Below the pieces are notes generated by a model, which worked only from the letters and a program-made list of their open reading frames with translations, was not told the origin of the DNA and ran no database searches. Of a stretch of DNA of 64,000 nucleotides, positions 9,648 to 18,097 are shown piece after piece (within the stretch, counting starts at the first letter, position 1; each line of letters opens with the position of its first letter). The stretch spans positions 6,079,501 through 6,143,500 of the forward strand of contig AP017424.1 of the NCBI GenBank assembly GCA_002355495.1, written 5' to 3'. A program made the position numbers and the translations under genes. This stretch comes from Streptomyces laurentii. Its GTDB lineage: Bacteria > Actinomycetota > Actinomycetes > Streptomycetales > Streptomycetaceae.

Positions 9648-9944
9648 CGGCCGGGGCCGACGCCAGGACTGGTGACGCTCGTTTGACGCACGGACCCTCA
9701 CGAGGGGCGTGAATGGCGATTCATGTGGCCTTTGACCTGCTCCTTCGCTGACCGACCTCGATTCGTACATGTTCCCGATGACGCATCATGTGGAGTGCGT
9801 GGCGATTCTGGAGCCGGTGAAGAAGGACGCCTGACCTGGGGATTCTTTGACCCGCGGCGGACCGGCCGAGGGGAGACCGGCCGCCGGGCAGTGAGGTGAC
9901 CCCGCCCGTCGGCGCTGTGCCGGCGGGACGGTGCGTGGTGCGGG
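9648..9944. other. intergenic region with a gene relic
   Basis: About 300 bases without an intact gene. On the + strand, between a TGA at 9733 and a TGA at 9832, an open stretch of 32 codons reads ...LTDLDSYMFPMTHHVECVAILEP.... The core MFPMTHHVECVAIL closely resembles the C-terminal end of TrmA/RlmC/RlmD-type uracil-5 RNA methyltransferases (E. coli TrmA ends FPYTHHMECGVLL from memory). No other part of such an enzyme is visible, so this is a possible vestige and not a gene. The remaining bases show nothing recognisable. Confidence 0.4.
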
Positions 9945-10862
9945 TCAGCCCGTGGGGCGGGCCCAGTGCTGCCAGGGCTGTGCCGCGACCCACTCGGTCA
10001 CGGGGGTGAGGCGTACGCCGAAGGCGGTCTGGGTGTCGGCAGGGGACGGGGCCAGCAGGCCGGCGGCCCGGCCCGTGCCGGCGTGGTGGTAGATGCCGGC
10101 GACGCCGGCGGCGGCCTCCGGACCGATCGCCCGGGCCAGGCCTTCCTCGAAAGCGGCGACTTCCAGGGGGAGATAGGCGACCTCACGGCCGAGCGCGCGC
10201 CCGAAGGCGGCGGCGAGTTCGGGGCCGGTGAGCACCTCGGCGCCACCCACGTTCCACACGCGTCCCGTGGGTACGTCCTCGTCGAGGGCGCGGGCGGCGA
10301 CGCGGGCGAGGTCGGCGTGGGACATCCAGGCGACCTTCCGGTCGGCGGGCAGCGGGTAGGCGAGGACGCCGTCGTCGACGACGGCGGGGCCGTTCCAGGG
10401 GCTGAAGAGGTTCTCCAGATAGACCGGGGGCCGTATGGCCAGGGCGGGGACCGTGCCGTCGAGGAGGATCCGCTCGGCCAGCCGACGGGTCTCGAAACCG
10501 GCGTACGGGGTGGTCTCGTCCGGGACCGGCGTGTTGACGTTGTAGACGAGGCGGCGCACCCCGGCCTCCCGGGCGGCCTCGGTGATGTTGTGGGCGTACC
10601 CGGCCACGGTCGCGGAGTCGTACACCAGCGGCATCACGACGACGGCGTGGCTGACGCCGTCGAAGGCGGCGCGCAGCGCCTCGGGGTCGCCCAGGTCGCC
10701 GTGGAACGGGATGACCCCGGACGGCAGGGCCGCGGCCTTCGCCCTGTCCCGGACGAGCCCGCGCACGTGGTGCCCGTCGGCGGCGAGCAGCCGGGCCACG
10801 GCCCCGCCCTGGAAACCATTGGCGCCGGTCACGAGGACGCGCTTGCGGTGCTCCTGTTTCAT
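9945..10862 (-). CDS. NmrA-like/atypical SDR NAD(P)-binding protein
   Basis: A 305-residue atypical short-chain dehydrogenase of the NmrA or NAD(P)H-binding type. The N-terminal Rossmann motif is VLVTGANGFQGGAVARLLAADGH (residues 8-30; GxxGxxG). LVRDRAKAAAL after strand 2 suggests NADP(H) preference. The classical Tyr-x-x-x-Lys pair is not evident, which is usual for NmrA-like redox sensors and quinone reductases. The ATG at 10862 has an AGGAAAGG sequence upstream; an open frame continues further but is outside the family alignment. It is transcribed away from a cupin-AraC regulator over a 321-base gap, and such pairs are often regulator and target. The substrate cannot be predicted. Confidence 0.85.
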   Translation of the reverse strand: MKQEHRKRVLVTGANGFQGGAVARLLAADGHHVRGLVRDRAKAAALPSGVIPFHGDLGDPEALRAAFDGVSHAVVVMPLVYDSATVAGYAHNITEAAREAGVRRLVYNVNTPVPDETTPYAGFETRRLAERILLDGTVPALAIRPPVYLENLFSPWNGPAVVDDGVLAYPLPADRKVAWMSHADLARVAARALDEDVPTGRVWNVGGAEVLTGPELAAAFGRALGREVAYLPLEVAAFEEGLARAIGPEAAAGVAGIYHHAGTGRAAGLLAPSPADTQTAFGVRLTPVTEWVAAQPWQHWARPTG

Positions 10863-11183
10863 GTCGTGCCTTTCCTGAGGTGAGATGCGGTGAGGTGGGG
10901 CGGCGGCGGCCGCCGGGATGCCGGGGCCTGCGACGAAGACCTGGCGCGGTCTCCAGGAAGGGGAGGGCGCGAAGTCGCGTGGAATGGAGGCCCGGTTCGG
11001 CGGCTGGACCACGGATACCGGCGCCGAAACACACGATCCTCATGGAACGAGTTCCCCACGAAATGCGACCCCGTTCCTGCCGGCCAGCTGACCGGCCAAG
11101 GCTCCCGGAATTTCCCTCTCATCGTTCTCGGATCGCTGGCTACGATCAATAAAGCGAGATCCGAACCGCTTTAAGGAGCGTCC
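10863..11183. promoter_or_regulatory. divergent promoter region with inverted repeat
   Basis: The 321-base divergent region between the SDR gene and the AraC-type gene. It holds an inverted repeat with arms TCGGATCGCT (11128-11137) and AGCGAGATCCGA (11153-11164; two extra bases in the right arm) around an AT-rich core TACGATCAATAAA. The repeat lies just upstream of the AAGGAG ribosome-binding sequence of the regulator, where an autoregulatory operator could sit. The other part of the gap shows no gene or motif I recognise. Confidence 0.4.
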
Positions 11184-12158
11184 GTGGGGGACGACGTACT
11201 GACCGCGCTGCTGCGGCCGTTGTGGCTGATCGACACCTTCCACAGCGTCTGGGAGGCGGGCGGGACCTGGGGGGTGAAGGGGCACCAGGACAGCTGCGCG
11301 ATCGTGCACCACATGGTCCGGGGCGGCTGTGTGATCACCTTCGAGGACGGTTCCGACCCGGTGGACCTGCGGGAGGGGGACCTCGCGATCTTTCCGCACG
11401 GCACGGCCCATTCGTTCTCCGCCGAGCGCGGGGCGCGTACCACTCCGCTGTCAGCGCTGGTGCCGAACGTGAGCCTGGGGCGGTCAGGGCTGGTCAGGGT
11501 GGGGACGGCGCCGTACGAGACCCGGATGCTCTGCGCCAGCCTGCGCTACAGCCCGCTGACGGACCCGGGACTCTATGGCGGGTTGCCCCGGATCATCGTG
11601 CTGCGGCGGCCCACGCTGGAGGGCGAACCGCTGCTGATGTCGACGCTGGCCGCACTGCCCTCCGAGATCGCCCGGACCGCCCCGGGCGCGCGGATGGTGG
11701 CCCTGCGAGCCTTCGAGACCGTCTTCGTCCTGGCCCTGAGGGTCGCCCTGGAACGGCTCACGGAAGAGTTGCCGGCGCTGCGGGCCCTGCGGCACCAGGG
11801 CATCAGCAAGGCACTGATGGCGATCCACGGTTCGTATGCCGAGCCCTGGACGCTGGAGACGCTGGCGAGGAAAGCGGGCATGTCGCGGTCGGCCTTCGCC
11901 CAGCAGTTCAAGGAGCTGGTGGGCGAGTCACCCATGCGTCACCTCATGGCGCGTCGGCTCCAGGAGGCGAAGCGGCTGCTCTCGGACACCTCGGTGGCGC
12001 AGCAGGAAATCGCGCAGCGTGTGGGATATCGCAGTCAGGTCGGATTTCACCTGGCGTTCCGCAAGGAATTCGACATGACCCCGGGCGTGTATCGCTCCGG
12101 GCGGAAAGTCGGGCGAGTCGGAGAACCGGCGCGGGAAACGTCGAAGAATTTCCTGTAA
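11184..12158 (+). CDS. cupin-AraC family transcriptional regulator
   Basis: A 324-residue AraC-type activator. Residues about 10-190 form a cupin_6 ligand-binding domain (GGTWGVKGHQDSCAIVHHM, then LREGDLAIFPHGTAHSF, a typical cupin turn). The C-terminal part is a double helix-turn-helix: WTLETLARKAGMSRSAFAQQF and EIAQRVGYRSQVGFHLAFRKEFDMTPGVYR, the standard AraC signature. The GTG start at 11184 follows AAGGAG by five bases. Members of this subfamily often control a neighbouring oxidoreductase, and here the divergent SDR gene is the obvious candidate target. The effector is unknown. Confidence 0.92.
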   Translation: MGDDVLTALLRPLWLIDTFHSVWEAGGTWGVKGHQDSCAIVHHMVRGGCVITFEDGSDPVDLREGDLAIFPHGTAHSFSAERGARTTPLSALVPNVSLGRSGLVRVGTAPYETRMLCASLRYSPLTDPGLYGGLPRIIVLRRPTLEGEPLLMSTLAALPSEIARTAPGARMVALRAFETVFVLALRVALERLTEELPALRALRHQGISKALMAIHGSYAEPWTLETLARKAGMSRSAFAQQFKELVGESPMRHLMARRLQEAKRLLSDTSVAQQEIAQRVGYRSQVGFHLAFRKEFDMTPGVYRSGRKVGRVGEPARETSKNFL

Positions 12159-13028
12159 TCGAAGGGGTGTTGCAGTTCCTGTGGCACGTGATTCTTTCGG
12201 GTCCGGTCGCGCCGACCTGGCGAGGCGAGAGGCGGCGCGGTCGGATTGTCTGATGGCTCGTCAGATTCCTTAGGTGGCTGCTTCATTGGTGAGACGTGGA
12301 CTGGGGGCGCATGTGGGTGCTTGGCGGCGCGCGGGGGTGAATTGACAGGCGCGCGGGTGAGTGGCGCGCGCTGAACTCGCCGCTGATCGCGTCATCCTGC
12401 AGCCGGATCCGGTCGTTGCGCCCGTTCCGATGACTGTTTCCGGGCGAGGGCGCACGCTGCCGTATTACTGTGCATTGACCTTCTCTTGAACTCCCTTTTG
12501 TGAAATGTGAGGGCAGAGCGTCCCTGGGGGAGGGATGTGCCCATCGTGTCGGCCGTCCGCACACCTTCGCCTCGACGAACAGGCGCCGTCGCTGCCGCTG
12601 TCCTGAGCGCCCCGATCGGGTGCGGACGAAGCGCGTTGCCGGACGTACGTCGAACCAGCCTGAACCGAGCCGTGTTCAGGCCCTCGTCGGGGTGACCCGA
12701 AGCAAGACCCCGTCGGCCGAGGACGGACAACCCGGCCGTGAGGCGAGGCGTGTCCCGGGCTCGCGTACATCCGTGTGAGCCCGGCTGTCCCGCACCCTGA
12801 CCAGGGCTGCCGGCTCCGGCGTTCCTCGCCCGTTCGGCTGACCACCCCCTCACGCGACACGTAAGGCGCCGACCCGCGTGCGCGACCCGGGCAGGCGGGA
12901 CGCACCCGCCGTCCATCGGCCCGGCGTGCCCTCGGGGCGCGGGCCGCGCATCACCCGTTCCGGCGTTCGGGAACGCGGACCCGTGGGTTCGCGGGCCCGC
13001 TCCGCAGAGACCCCTTGGGGGGACACAC
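12159..13028. other. 870-base region without a recognised gene
   Basis: Open frames on both strands here are arginine- and proline-rich and have the look of high-GC shadow frames; none resembles a family I know. An inverted repeat TCTGA-N7-TCAGA occurs at 12249-12265. The stretch 12470-12500 is unusually AT-rich for this genome (TTGACCTTCTCTTGAACTCC and TTTTGTGAAATG) and could hold a promoter. The last 500 bases precede the SulP gene and may be its leader. GGGGGGAC just before 13029 acts as ribosome-binding sequence. Confidence 0.4.
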
Positions 13029-14525
13029 ATGCCCTTATTCCTTCACCGCATACGGCAGGACCTCTCCGCCTCGATCGTCGTCTTCCTCGTGGCTCTCCCG
13101 CTCTGTGTCGGGGTGGCCATCGCCTCCGGCGTGCCCGCCGAACTCGGCCTGATCTCGGGCATCGTCGGCGGCCTCGTCACCGGCGCGATGCGCGGGAGCA
13201 CCCTCCAGGTGTCCGGGCCGGCCGCCGGTCTCACCGTGCTCGTCGCGGAGCTGGTCCGGGCCTTCGGACTGCCCGCCCTCGGTCCGGTCGTCCTGCTGGC
13301 CGGGCTCCTGCAGATCGTCATGGGCGTCCTGCGCTGGGGGCGTTGGTTCCGGGCGATCTCCCTGTCCGTCGTCGAGGGCATGCTCGCCGGCATCGGCCTG
13401 GTGATCATCGCGGGCCAGTTGTACGCGGCGGCCGGCCTGACGGCGCCCTCCTCGGGGCTCGCCAAGTTGGTGGGCCTGCCCGGCGCGCTGGCAGGGGCCC
13501 TGGGTGGCTCCGCGTCCCTGGCCTCCCTCGCCGTCGCCGCCGGGACCGTCGCCGTGGTCGTGGGGTGGCGGAGGCTGCCCAGCCGGGTGCGGGTGGTGCC
13601 CGGCGCCCTGGTGGCGGTGGTGCTCGCCGCCCTGGTCACCGCGGTGGGCGACCTGCCGCTCGCCACCGTGCGGGTGAACGGCGTCCTGGACGCCGTACGG
13701 CTGCCCGGCGCCGACGCCTTCGCCGGCCTCACCGACCTGGCGCTGCTCGCCACCGTGCCGGCCTTCGCGCTGATCGCCTCCGCCGAGTCGCTGTTCAGCG
13801 CGGCGGCCGTCGACCGGCTGCACACCGGACCGCGTACGGACTACGACAAGGAACTCGTCGCCCAGGGCACGGGCAACGCCGTATGCGGCCTGCTCGGCGC
13901 CCTGCCGCTGACGGCGGTCATCGTGCGCAGCTCGGCCAACGTGGAGGCCGGCGCCCGTACGAAGGCGTCCCGCGTGCTGCACGGGGTGTGGCTGCTGCTC
14001 TTCGTCGTCCTGCTGCCCGCCGTCCTCGCGTACCTCCCGCTCGCGGCCCTCGCCGGGCTCCTTGTCCACGCCGGCTGGAAACTGATCCCGTTCCGGGGCA
14101 TGGCGGTGCTCTGGCGCACGCATCGCGGCGAGGTGCTCGTGCTCGCCGCGACGGCGCTGGCGATCGTCGTGGTCGGCATGTTCGAAGGCGTGCTGATCGG
14201 ACTCGTGCTGTCCGTGGCGAAGGCCGCCTGGGAGGCGTCCCATCTGCGGGTGGAACACAGCGACGACGGTCGTGGCGGAGTACGAGTGCGGCTCGCCGGG
14301 ACCGTCACCTTCCTGCGTCTGCCGCAGATCCTCGACAGCCTGGAGGCCCTGCCCGGCGACCGCCGGATCGTCCTGGACCTCTCGGGAGTCCACCACCTCG
14401 ACCACGCGTGCCGCGCCGCCCTGCACGCCTGGGCCGAACGGCACAGTGCCACCGGGACCGAGTCCGTACGGCTCCACGCCCTCCCGGAAACCTCGCGCGC
14501 GCGGCAGGCCAAGGCCTCGGGGTGA
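13029..14525 (+). CDS. SulP-family anion transporter with STAS domain
   Basis: A 498-residue membrane transporter of the SulP/SLC26 family, which moves sulfate, bicarbonate or other anions. About ten to twelve hydrophobic segments fill residues 15-400; the family core is visible in ALPLCVGVAIASGVPAELGL and GNAVCGLLGALPLTAVIVRS (about residues 280-300). The C-terminal 90 residues form a STAS domain (RLAGTVTFLRLPQIL, then RIVLDLSGVHHLDHACRAAL), which regulates transport. The ATG follows GGGGGGACACAC. It is the first of two SulP genes within 5 kb; the two differ clearly in sequence and are not a recent duplication. Its substrate cannot be read from the sequence; bicarbonate and sulfate are both possible. 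Confidence 0.92.
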   Translation: MPLFLHRIRQDLSASIVVFLVALPLCVGVAIASGVPAELGLISGIVGGLVTGAMRGSTLQVSGPAAGLTVLVAELVRAFGLPALGPVVLLAGLLQIVMGVLRWGRWFRAISLSVVEGMLAGIGLVIIAGQLYAAAGLTAPSSGLAKLVGLPGALAGALGGSASLASLAVAAGTVAVVVGWRRLPSRVRVVPGALVAVVLAALVTAVGDLPLATVRVNGVLDAVRLPGADAFAGLTDLALLATVPAFALIASAESLFSAAAVDRLHTGPRTDYDKELVAQGTGNAVCGLLGALPLTAVIVRSSANVEAGARTKASRVLHGVWLLLFVVLLPAVLAYLPLAALAGLLVHAGWKLIPFRGMAVLWRTHRGEVLVLAATALAIVVVGMFEGVLIGLVLSVAKAAWEASHLRVEHSDDGRGGVRVRLAGTVTFLRLPQILDSLEALPGDRRIVLDLSGVHHLDHACRAALHAWAERHSATGTESVRLHALPETSRARQAKASG

Positions 14526-14587
14526 CCGCGTAGCCGTCCCGATCCCGGCGCGCTCGACGCAGGTGACGTACCGACGTACCGACGTAC

Positions 14588-14630
14588 CGACATGCCCCGG
14601 TCGTGCCGTTCAGGCGACCGGGGCATGTCG
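14588..14630 (+). terminator. hairpin terminator after the SulP gene
   Basis: A perfect inverted repeat with 16-base arms (CGACATGCCCCGGTCG, 14588-14603, and its complement at 14615-14630) around an 11-base loop. It begins about 60 bases after the SulP stop and fits an intrinsic terminator of the actinobacterial type, without a strict T run. Just before it an 8-base unit GACGTACC is repeated three times (14566-14589). Confidence 0.75.
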
Positions 14631-14657
14631 TGCGGTCGTGTGACGGCGCCGCGGCGG

Positions 14658-16123
14658 ATGATCGTTTCTGCCGCTGACACGTCCGCCGTCAGCACCCTGC
14701 TCCCCGCCATCAGCGAGGACACGGGGGCGTCCCTGGCCACGCTGCAGTGGGCGGTGACCGGGTACGCGCTGGTGGGTGCGGCGGTCATCGTGACCTCCGG
14801 GGCGCTGGGCGACATCTTCGGGCGCCGCCGGATCTTCATCGGCGGGCTGCTGCTGTTCGTGGCGTCGTGCGTGCTGATCGCGCTGAGCGACAGCGGGGGG
14901 ATGGGCATCGCCGGCAGGGCCCTGCAGGGCGCGGCCGGCTCGACGATCCTGGCCTGCGGGCTCAGTCTGCTGTCCGCGGGTTCCTCGGGGGGACGCGCAG
15001 ATGCGGGCGGTGTCGCTGTGGGGCGCGGCGTCGGCGGCCGGTGCGGCCGCCGGGCCCTTGGTGGGCGGTGCGCTCGTCGATGTCACCGGGTGGCAGGGGC
15101 TGTTCTGGATCGACGCGGTGATCGCCCTGCTGTGCGTGCCGCTGACCCTGCGTACGGTGCCGGAGTCGCTTGACCCGACGCGCCCCCGGTCGGTCGACCT
15201 CGCCGGGACGGTGCTGATCGCCGCCGTACTCGTACCGTTCGTCTTCGCTGTGACCGAGGGCGCGAGCTGGGGCTGGCTCAGCGCGCCGACCCTCGTCTGC
15301 TTCGTGATCTCGGCCGCGTCGGTGGTCGGGTTCGTCGTCGTCGAGAAACGTGTCCGCGCGCCCCTCATCGACGTGGCCCTGCTGCGCAACAAGGTGCTCG
15401 TCGGCGCGAGCGTCGCGATCCTTGTGGTGGCCGGCTGTATCAACGCGGTCATGTATCTGTATCTGTGCAGCCTCTACTTCCAGAACCCCGACGGCCTGGG
15501 CATGACGCCGCTGATGGCGGGGTTGGCCACACTGCCGGCGGCGGCCGGGATCGTGGTGACGGCACCGCTGATCACCCGGTTCGTCGACCGCCTGGGCGCG
15601 CGCCGGGTCATCGCCTCCGGGTTCGGGATCGCGACGGTCGCGTTCGCCGTGTTCGCCTTCGTCGACGCGTCCTGGGGGGTACGCCGCGTTCGTCGGGCCG
15701 CTGATCGTGCTGGCCTTCGGGCTCGGGCTGGCGAACGGGCCCTCGTCGTCCGTGGCCACCGCCTGCGTCACCACCGACCAGGTCGGGGCGGCGTCCGGTA
15801 TCTCGAACATGGGCCGCTACGTGGGGTCGGCGGTCCTCACCGCCGTCACCGCGGCCCTGTTCAGCGCGGTCTATACCCGCCGGCACGTGGGCAGCACGGC
15901 GGTGGCGGACGCGCTCGCGGCCGGATTCTCCCGCTCCTCCATCGGTCTCGCCCTCTTCTGCGCGTTCGGCGTCGTCCTGTCCCTTCTGGTCGGCCGAATC
16001 CGCCCCACCGGGCCGCCCACCGCCGCCCACTACGCGACGGCAGCGGCCGCCGGCTCCCACACGGTCCCCACCCGGCCCACCACCGGAGGGAGCGCGGTCG
16101 GCGAGCGAGGCGCCGGGACCTGA
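14658..16123 (+). pseudogene. MFS (DHA2-type) transporter broken by two frameshifts
   Basis: A drug-efflux type MFS protein spread over three frames. Part one (from 14658) gives LQWAVTGYALVGAAVIVTSG and GDIFGRRRIFIGGLL, the conserved loop 2-3 motif. Part two (to about 15680) continues with MRAVSLWGAASAAGAAAGPLVGG and TRFVDRLGARRV. Part three gives LAFGLGLANGPSSSVATACV to the stop at 16123. Both breaks are at G6 runs, 14988-14993 and 15674-15679; removing one G from each restores one 487-residue frame. So either the gene is newly inactivated or both are sequencing errors; I favour the second. The N terminus is short compared with DHA2 proteins (helix 1 begins at once), and the start is uncertain. 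Confidence 0.8.
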
Positions 16124-16198
16124 CGATGCGGCGGATTCAGCTGTGAGGACAACTGCCGTCCCTTGGAGGCCACTTCACGGGGTGACAGGCTGGCGGAC

Positions 16199-17221
16199 AT
16201 GAAGATCCTGGTGATGGGTGGAACGGTCTTTCTGGGGCGGGCGTTCGTCGACGAGGCGTTGCGGCGCGGGCATGAGCTGACGTTGTTCAACCGGGGGCAG
16301 TCGGGAGTGACACCCGCCGGGGTGGAGGCGGTACGAGGGGACCGCGAGGACGAGGAGACGCTGGCCGCGCTCGTGGAGGGGCGGCACTGGGACTGGGTGG
16401 TCGACACCTGCGGGTTCGAGCCCCGGATCGTGCGGCGTTCGGTGCGGGCGCTGGCCGGGCACGTGGAGACGTACGCCTTCGTGTCGTCGTTCCACGCGTA
16501 CGCCGACTGGCCGGCCAAGAGCGTCGACGAATCCTTCCCCCGGCACGCCTGTGCCGTCGACGCGGCGCCGGAGGACGTGCCGTACAACGCGCTCAAGGCG
16601 GGCTGCGAGCGGGTCGTCGAGGAGGGCTTCCCGGGGCACGCGCTGATCGTCAACCCGGGCATCATCGTCGGACCCGGCGAGCCTGTCGGGCGGCTGCCGT
16701 GGTGGCTGGAGACCGTCGCGCGCGGCGGGCGGGTGCTGGCCCCGGGCTCCCCGGACCGGGTGATGCAGCTGGTCGACGCCCGGGACATCGCGGCCTTCCT
16801 GCTCGACCGGCTCGCCGAGGGCGACAGCGGGCGCTATCTGACCACCGGCGTAGCAGGGAACACCACCATGGGCGAGCTGCTGGCCGCGTGCGCCGAGGCC
16901 ACCGGGTCGGACGCCGCGTTCGTCTGGGCCGACGAGCGGTTCTGGCAGGAGCATGACGTCGCGCCATGGACCGAGCTGCCGCTGTGGGCGCCGGACCTGC
17001 CGGAGTTCGCCGGCACCTGGACCCCGTCCTCGGCCAAGGCCCTGGCCGCCGGGATGCGCTGCCGCCCGGTCGCCGAGACTGTCGCGGACACCTGGCGGGC
17101 GCTCCGGGACGGCGGGTACCCGCCGCCGAAGTACCTCCAGGGGCAGCTCCCGGTCGGCCTGGCCCAGGACAAGCGCGACGCGGTCCTCGCGGCCTGGGAC
17201 GCGCGGGGCCCGCAGGGCTGA
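16199..17221 (+). CDS. NAD-dependent epimerase/dehydratase-like SDR protein
   Basis: A 340-residue extended-SDR protein. The dinucleotide-binding motif MKILVMGGTVFLGRAFVDEAL is at the N terminus (residues 1-21), here GGTVFLG. SSFHAYADWP and VPYNALKAGCERVV (about residues 97 and 127) contain the Tyr-x-x-x-Lys pair (YNALK) of an active SDR. NPGIIVGPGEP and LVDARDIAAFLLDRL are typical of reductases acting on sugars or aldehydes. ATG 16199 matches the start of the Rossmann strand. It stands alone, facing a MerR regulator across a terminator. Substrate unknown. Confidence 0.85.
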   Translation: MKILVMGGTVFLGRAFVDEALRRGHELTLFNRGQSGVTPAGVEAVRGDREDEETLAALVEGRHWDWVVDTCGFEPRIVRRSVRALAGHVETYAFVSSFHAYADWPAKSVDESFPRHACAVDAAPEDVPYNALKAGCERVVEEGFPGHALIVNPGIIVGPGEPVGRLPWWLETVARGGRVLAPGSPDRVMQLVDARDIAAFLLDRLAEGDSGRYLTTGVAGNTTMGELLAACAEATGSDAAFVWADERFWQEHDVAPWTELPLWAPDLPEFAGTWTPSSAKALAAGMRCRPVAETVADTWRALRDGGYPPPKYLQGQLPVGLAQDKRDAVLAAWDARGPQG

Positions 17222-17230
17222 AGCGTCGCT

Positions 17231-17273
17231 GCGCGCCTGCCCGTAGGGCCTCCGGCCTTGAGCGGGCGGCGCG
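17231..17273. terminator. bidirectional terminator between convergent genes
   Basis: Arms GCGCGCCTGCCCG (17231-17243) and CGGGCGGCGCG (17263-17273) pair over 11 bases with one bulge. An inner GGCC-TCC-GGCC stem lies in the loop. It sits in the 52-base gap between the converging SDR and MerR genes and can serve both. Confidence 0.7.
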
Positions 17274-17717
17274 TCAGTCCCGCGTCGTGGGGGAGGGCGT
17301 GGGAGCGGGGGACGGGGTGGGCGGTGGGGTGACGCGGGCGCGCAGGGTGGCTTCGAAGTCCTCCGCGCGGGAGAGCTGGACGCGAAGCTTTCCGACCTGT
17401 TCGGCGGCGGACTGCTGGTAGGCGCGGATACGTTCCACCAGGGCCTCGCGCTCGTCGGCGCCCAGCGTGCCCCGGTCGGCGTCGAGGCGGTCGGTGGCGT
17501 CGAGCAGGTCGCGCATCTGGTCCAGGGTGAACCCGAGCGGCTTCATCCGCCGGATCACCATGAGGCGGGCGACGTCGTGCTCGGTGTAGAGGCGGAAGCC
17601 GCCCTGGGAGCGGGCCGACGGGATGACCAGGCCGGTCTCCTCGTAATGCCGGATCGTGCGCAGGGACAGCTCGGTTCGCGCGGCGACCTCGCCGATCTGC
17701 ATGTGCTTGCCGTCCAC
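17274..17717 (-). CDS. MerR-family transcriptional regulator
   Basis: A 147-residue MerR-type regulator. The N-terminal winged helix reads MQIGEVAARTELSLRTIRHY and EETGLVIPSARSQGGFRLYTEHDVARL, the classic signature; a dimerisation helix (EREALVERIRAYQQSAAEQV) follows, and the C-terminal 25 residues are Pro/Thr-rich. No cysteine is present, so it is not a thiolate metal sensor. The start is GTG 17717 or ATG 17702. It diverges from a SulP transporter gene, and a perfect 24-base palindrome lies in between, so it probably controls itself and the transporter. Confidence 0.93.
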   Translation of the reverse strand: MDGKHMQIGEVAARTELSLRTIRHYEETGLVIPSARSQGGFRLYTEHDVARLMVIRRMKPLGFTLDQMRDLLDATDRLDADRGTLGADEREALVERIRAYQQSAAEQVGKLRVQLSRAEDFEATLRARVTPPPTPSPAPTPSPTTRD

Positions 17718-17755
17718 GCCCTGACCCTCTGGTACGTCGTCGTATCCCCGCTGAT

Positions 17756-17779
17756 CTCTACCCTAACGTTAGGGTAGAG
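17756..17779. promoter_or_regulatory. perfect 24-base palindrome, probable MerR operator
   Basis: Half-site CTCTACCCTAAC (17756-17767) is followed directly by its exact complement to 17779. It lies 38 bases upstream of the MerR start in the divergent region facing the SulP gene. MerR proteins bind such dyads within long-spaced promoters. The AT content of the centre is high for this genome. Confidence 0.8.
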
Positions 17780-18097
17780 TTGCCGTCGGTGAGGCCGGTG
17801 TTCCGCTGCCCCGCGCCGAGCCCCGATTCTCGCAGGAGAGCTGCGTGCGCGAAGCCGCGACGCCCGCCGCGCTCGGCTGCCCGCCCCTGAGGATCCGCTC
17901 CCGGGCCTGACCCCTGCCGCGCCGGTCGCGCCTTCCGTCCGTGCCGCCGGAGCACCGCGTCTGCCCTCCTTTCCGACGTACGGCTCCGCATCTCCGGGGC
18001 CGCCCGCGGGGCCCCGCCCGGGCCCCGTCTCCTTCCGTGCGCCCCGGCCCCGGCCCGCCGAACGGGGTGCGCCCGAGTACGACAGGTTCCCGCTTCC
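17780..18097 (+). other. leader region upstream of the second SulP gene
   Basis: The 318 bases between the palindrome and the SulP start. An AGGAG sequence at about 17834 precedes GTG 17844, which opens a 21-codon frame ending at a TGA (VREAATPAALG...SRA). This could be a short leader peptide or chance. Nothing else is recognised. The length is compatible with a regulated leader, or the annotated TTG start may be too far downstream. Confidence 0.35.

Noticed and set aside
12392-13030. A 212-codon minus-strand frame before the SulP gene
   Set aside because: Arginine-rich composition, no start signal and no recognisable motif.
16410-16440. A tRNA-like GGTTCGAGCCCC sequence
   Set aside because: It lies in the coding sequence of the epimerase-like gene and no cloverleaf can be built around it.
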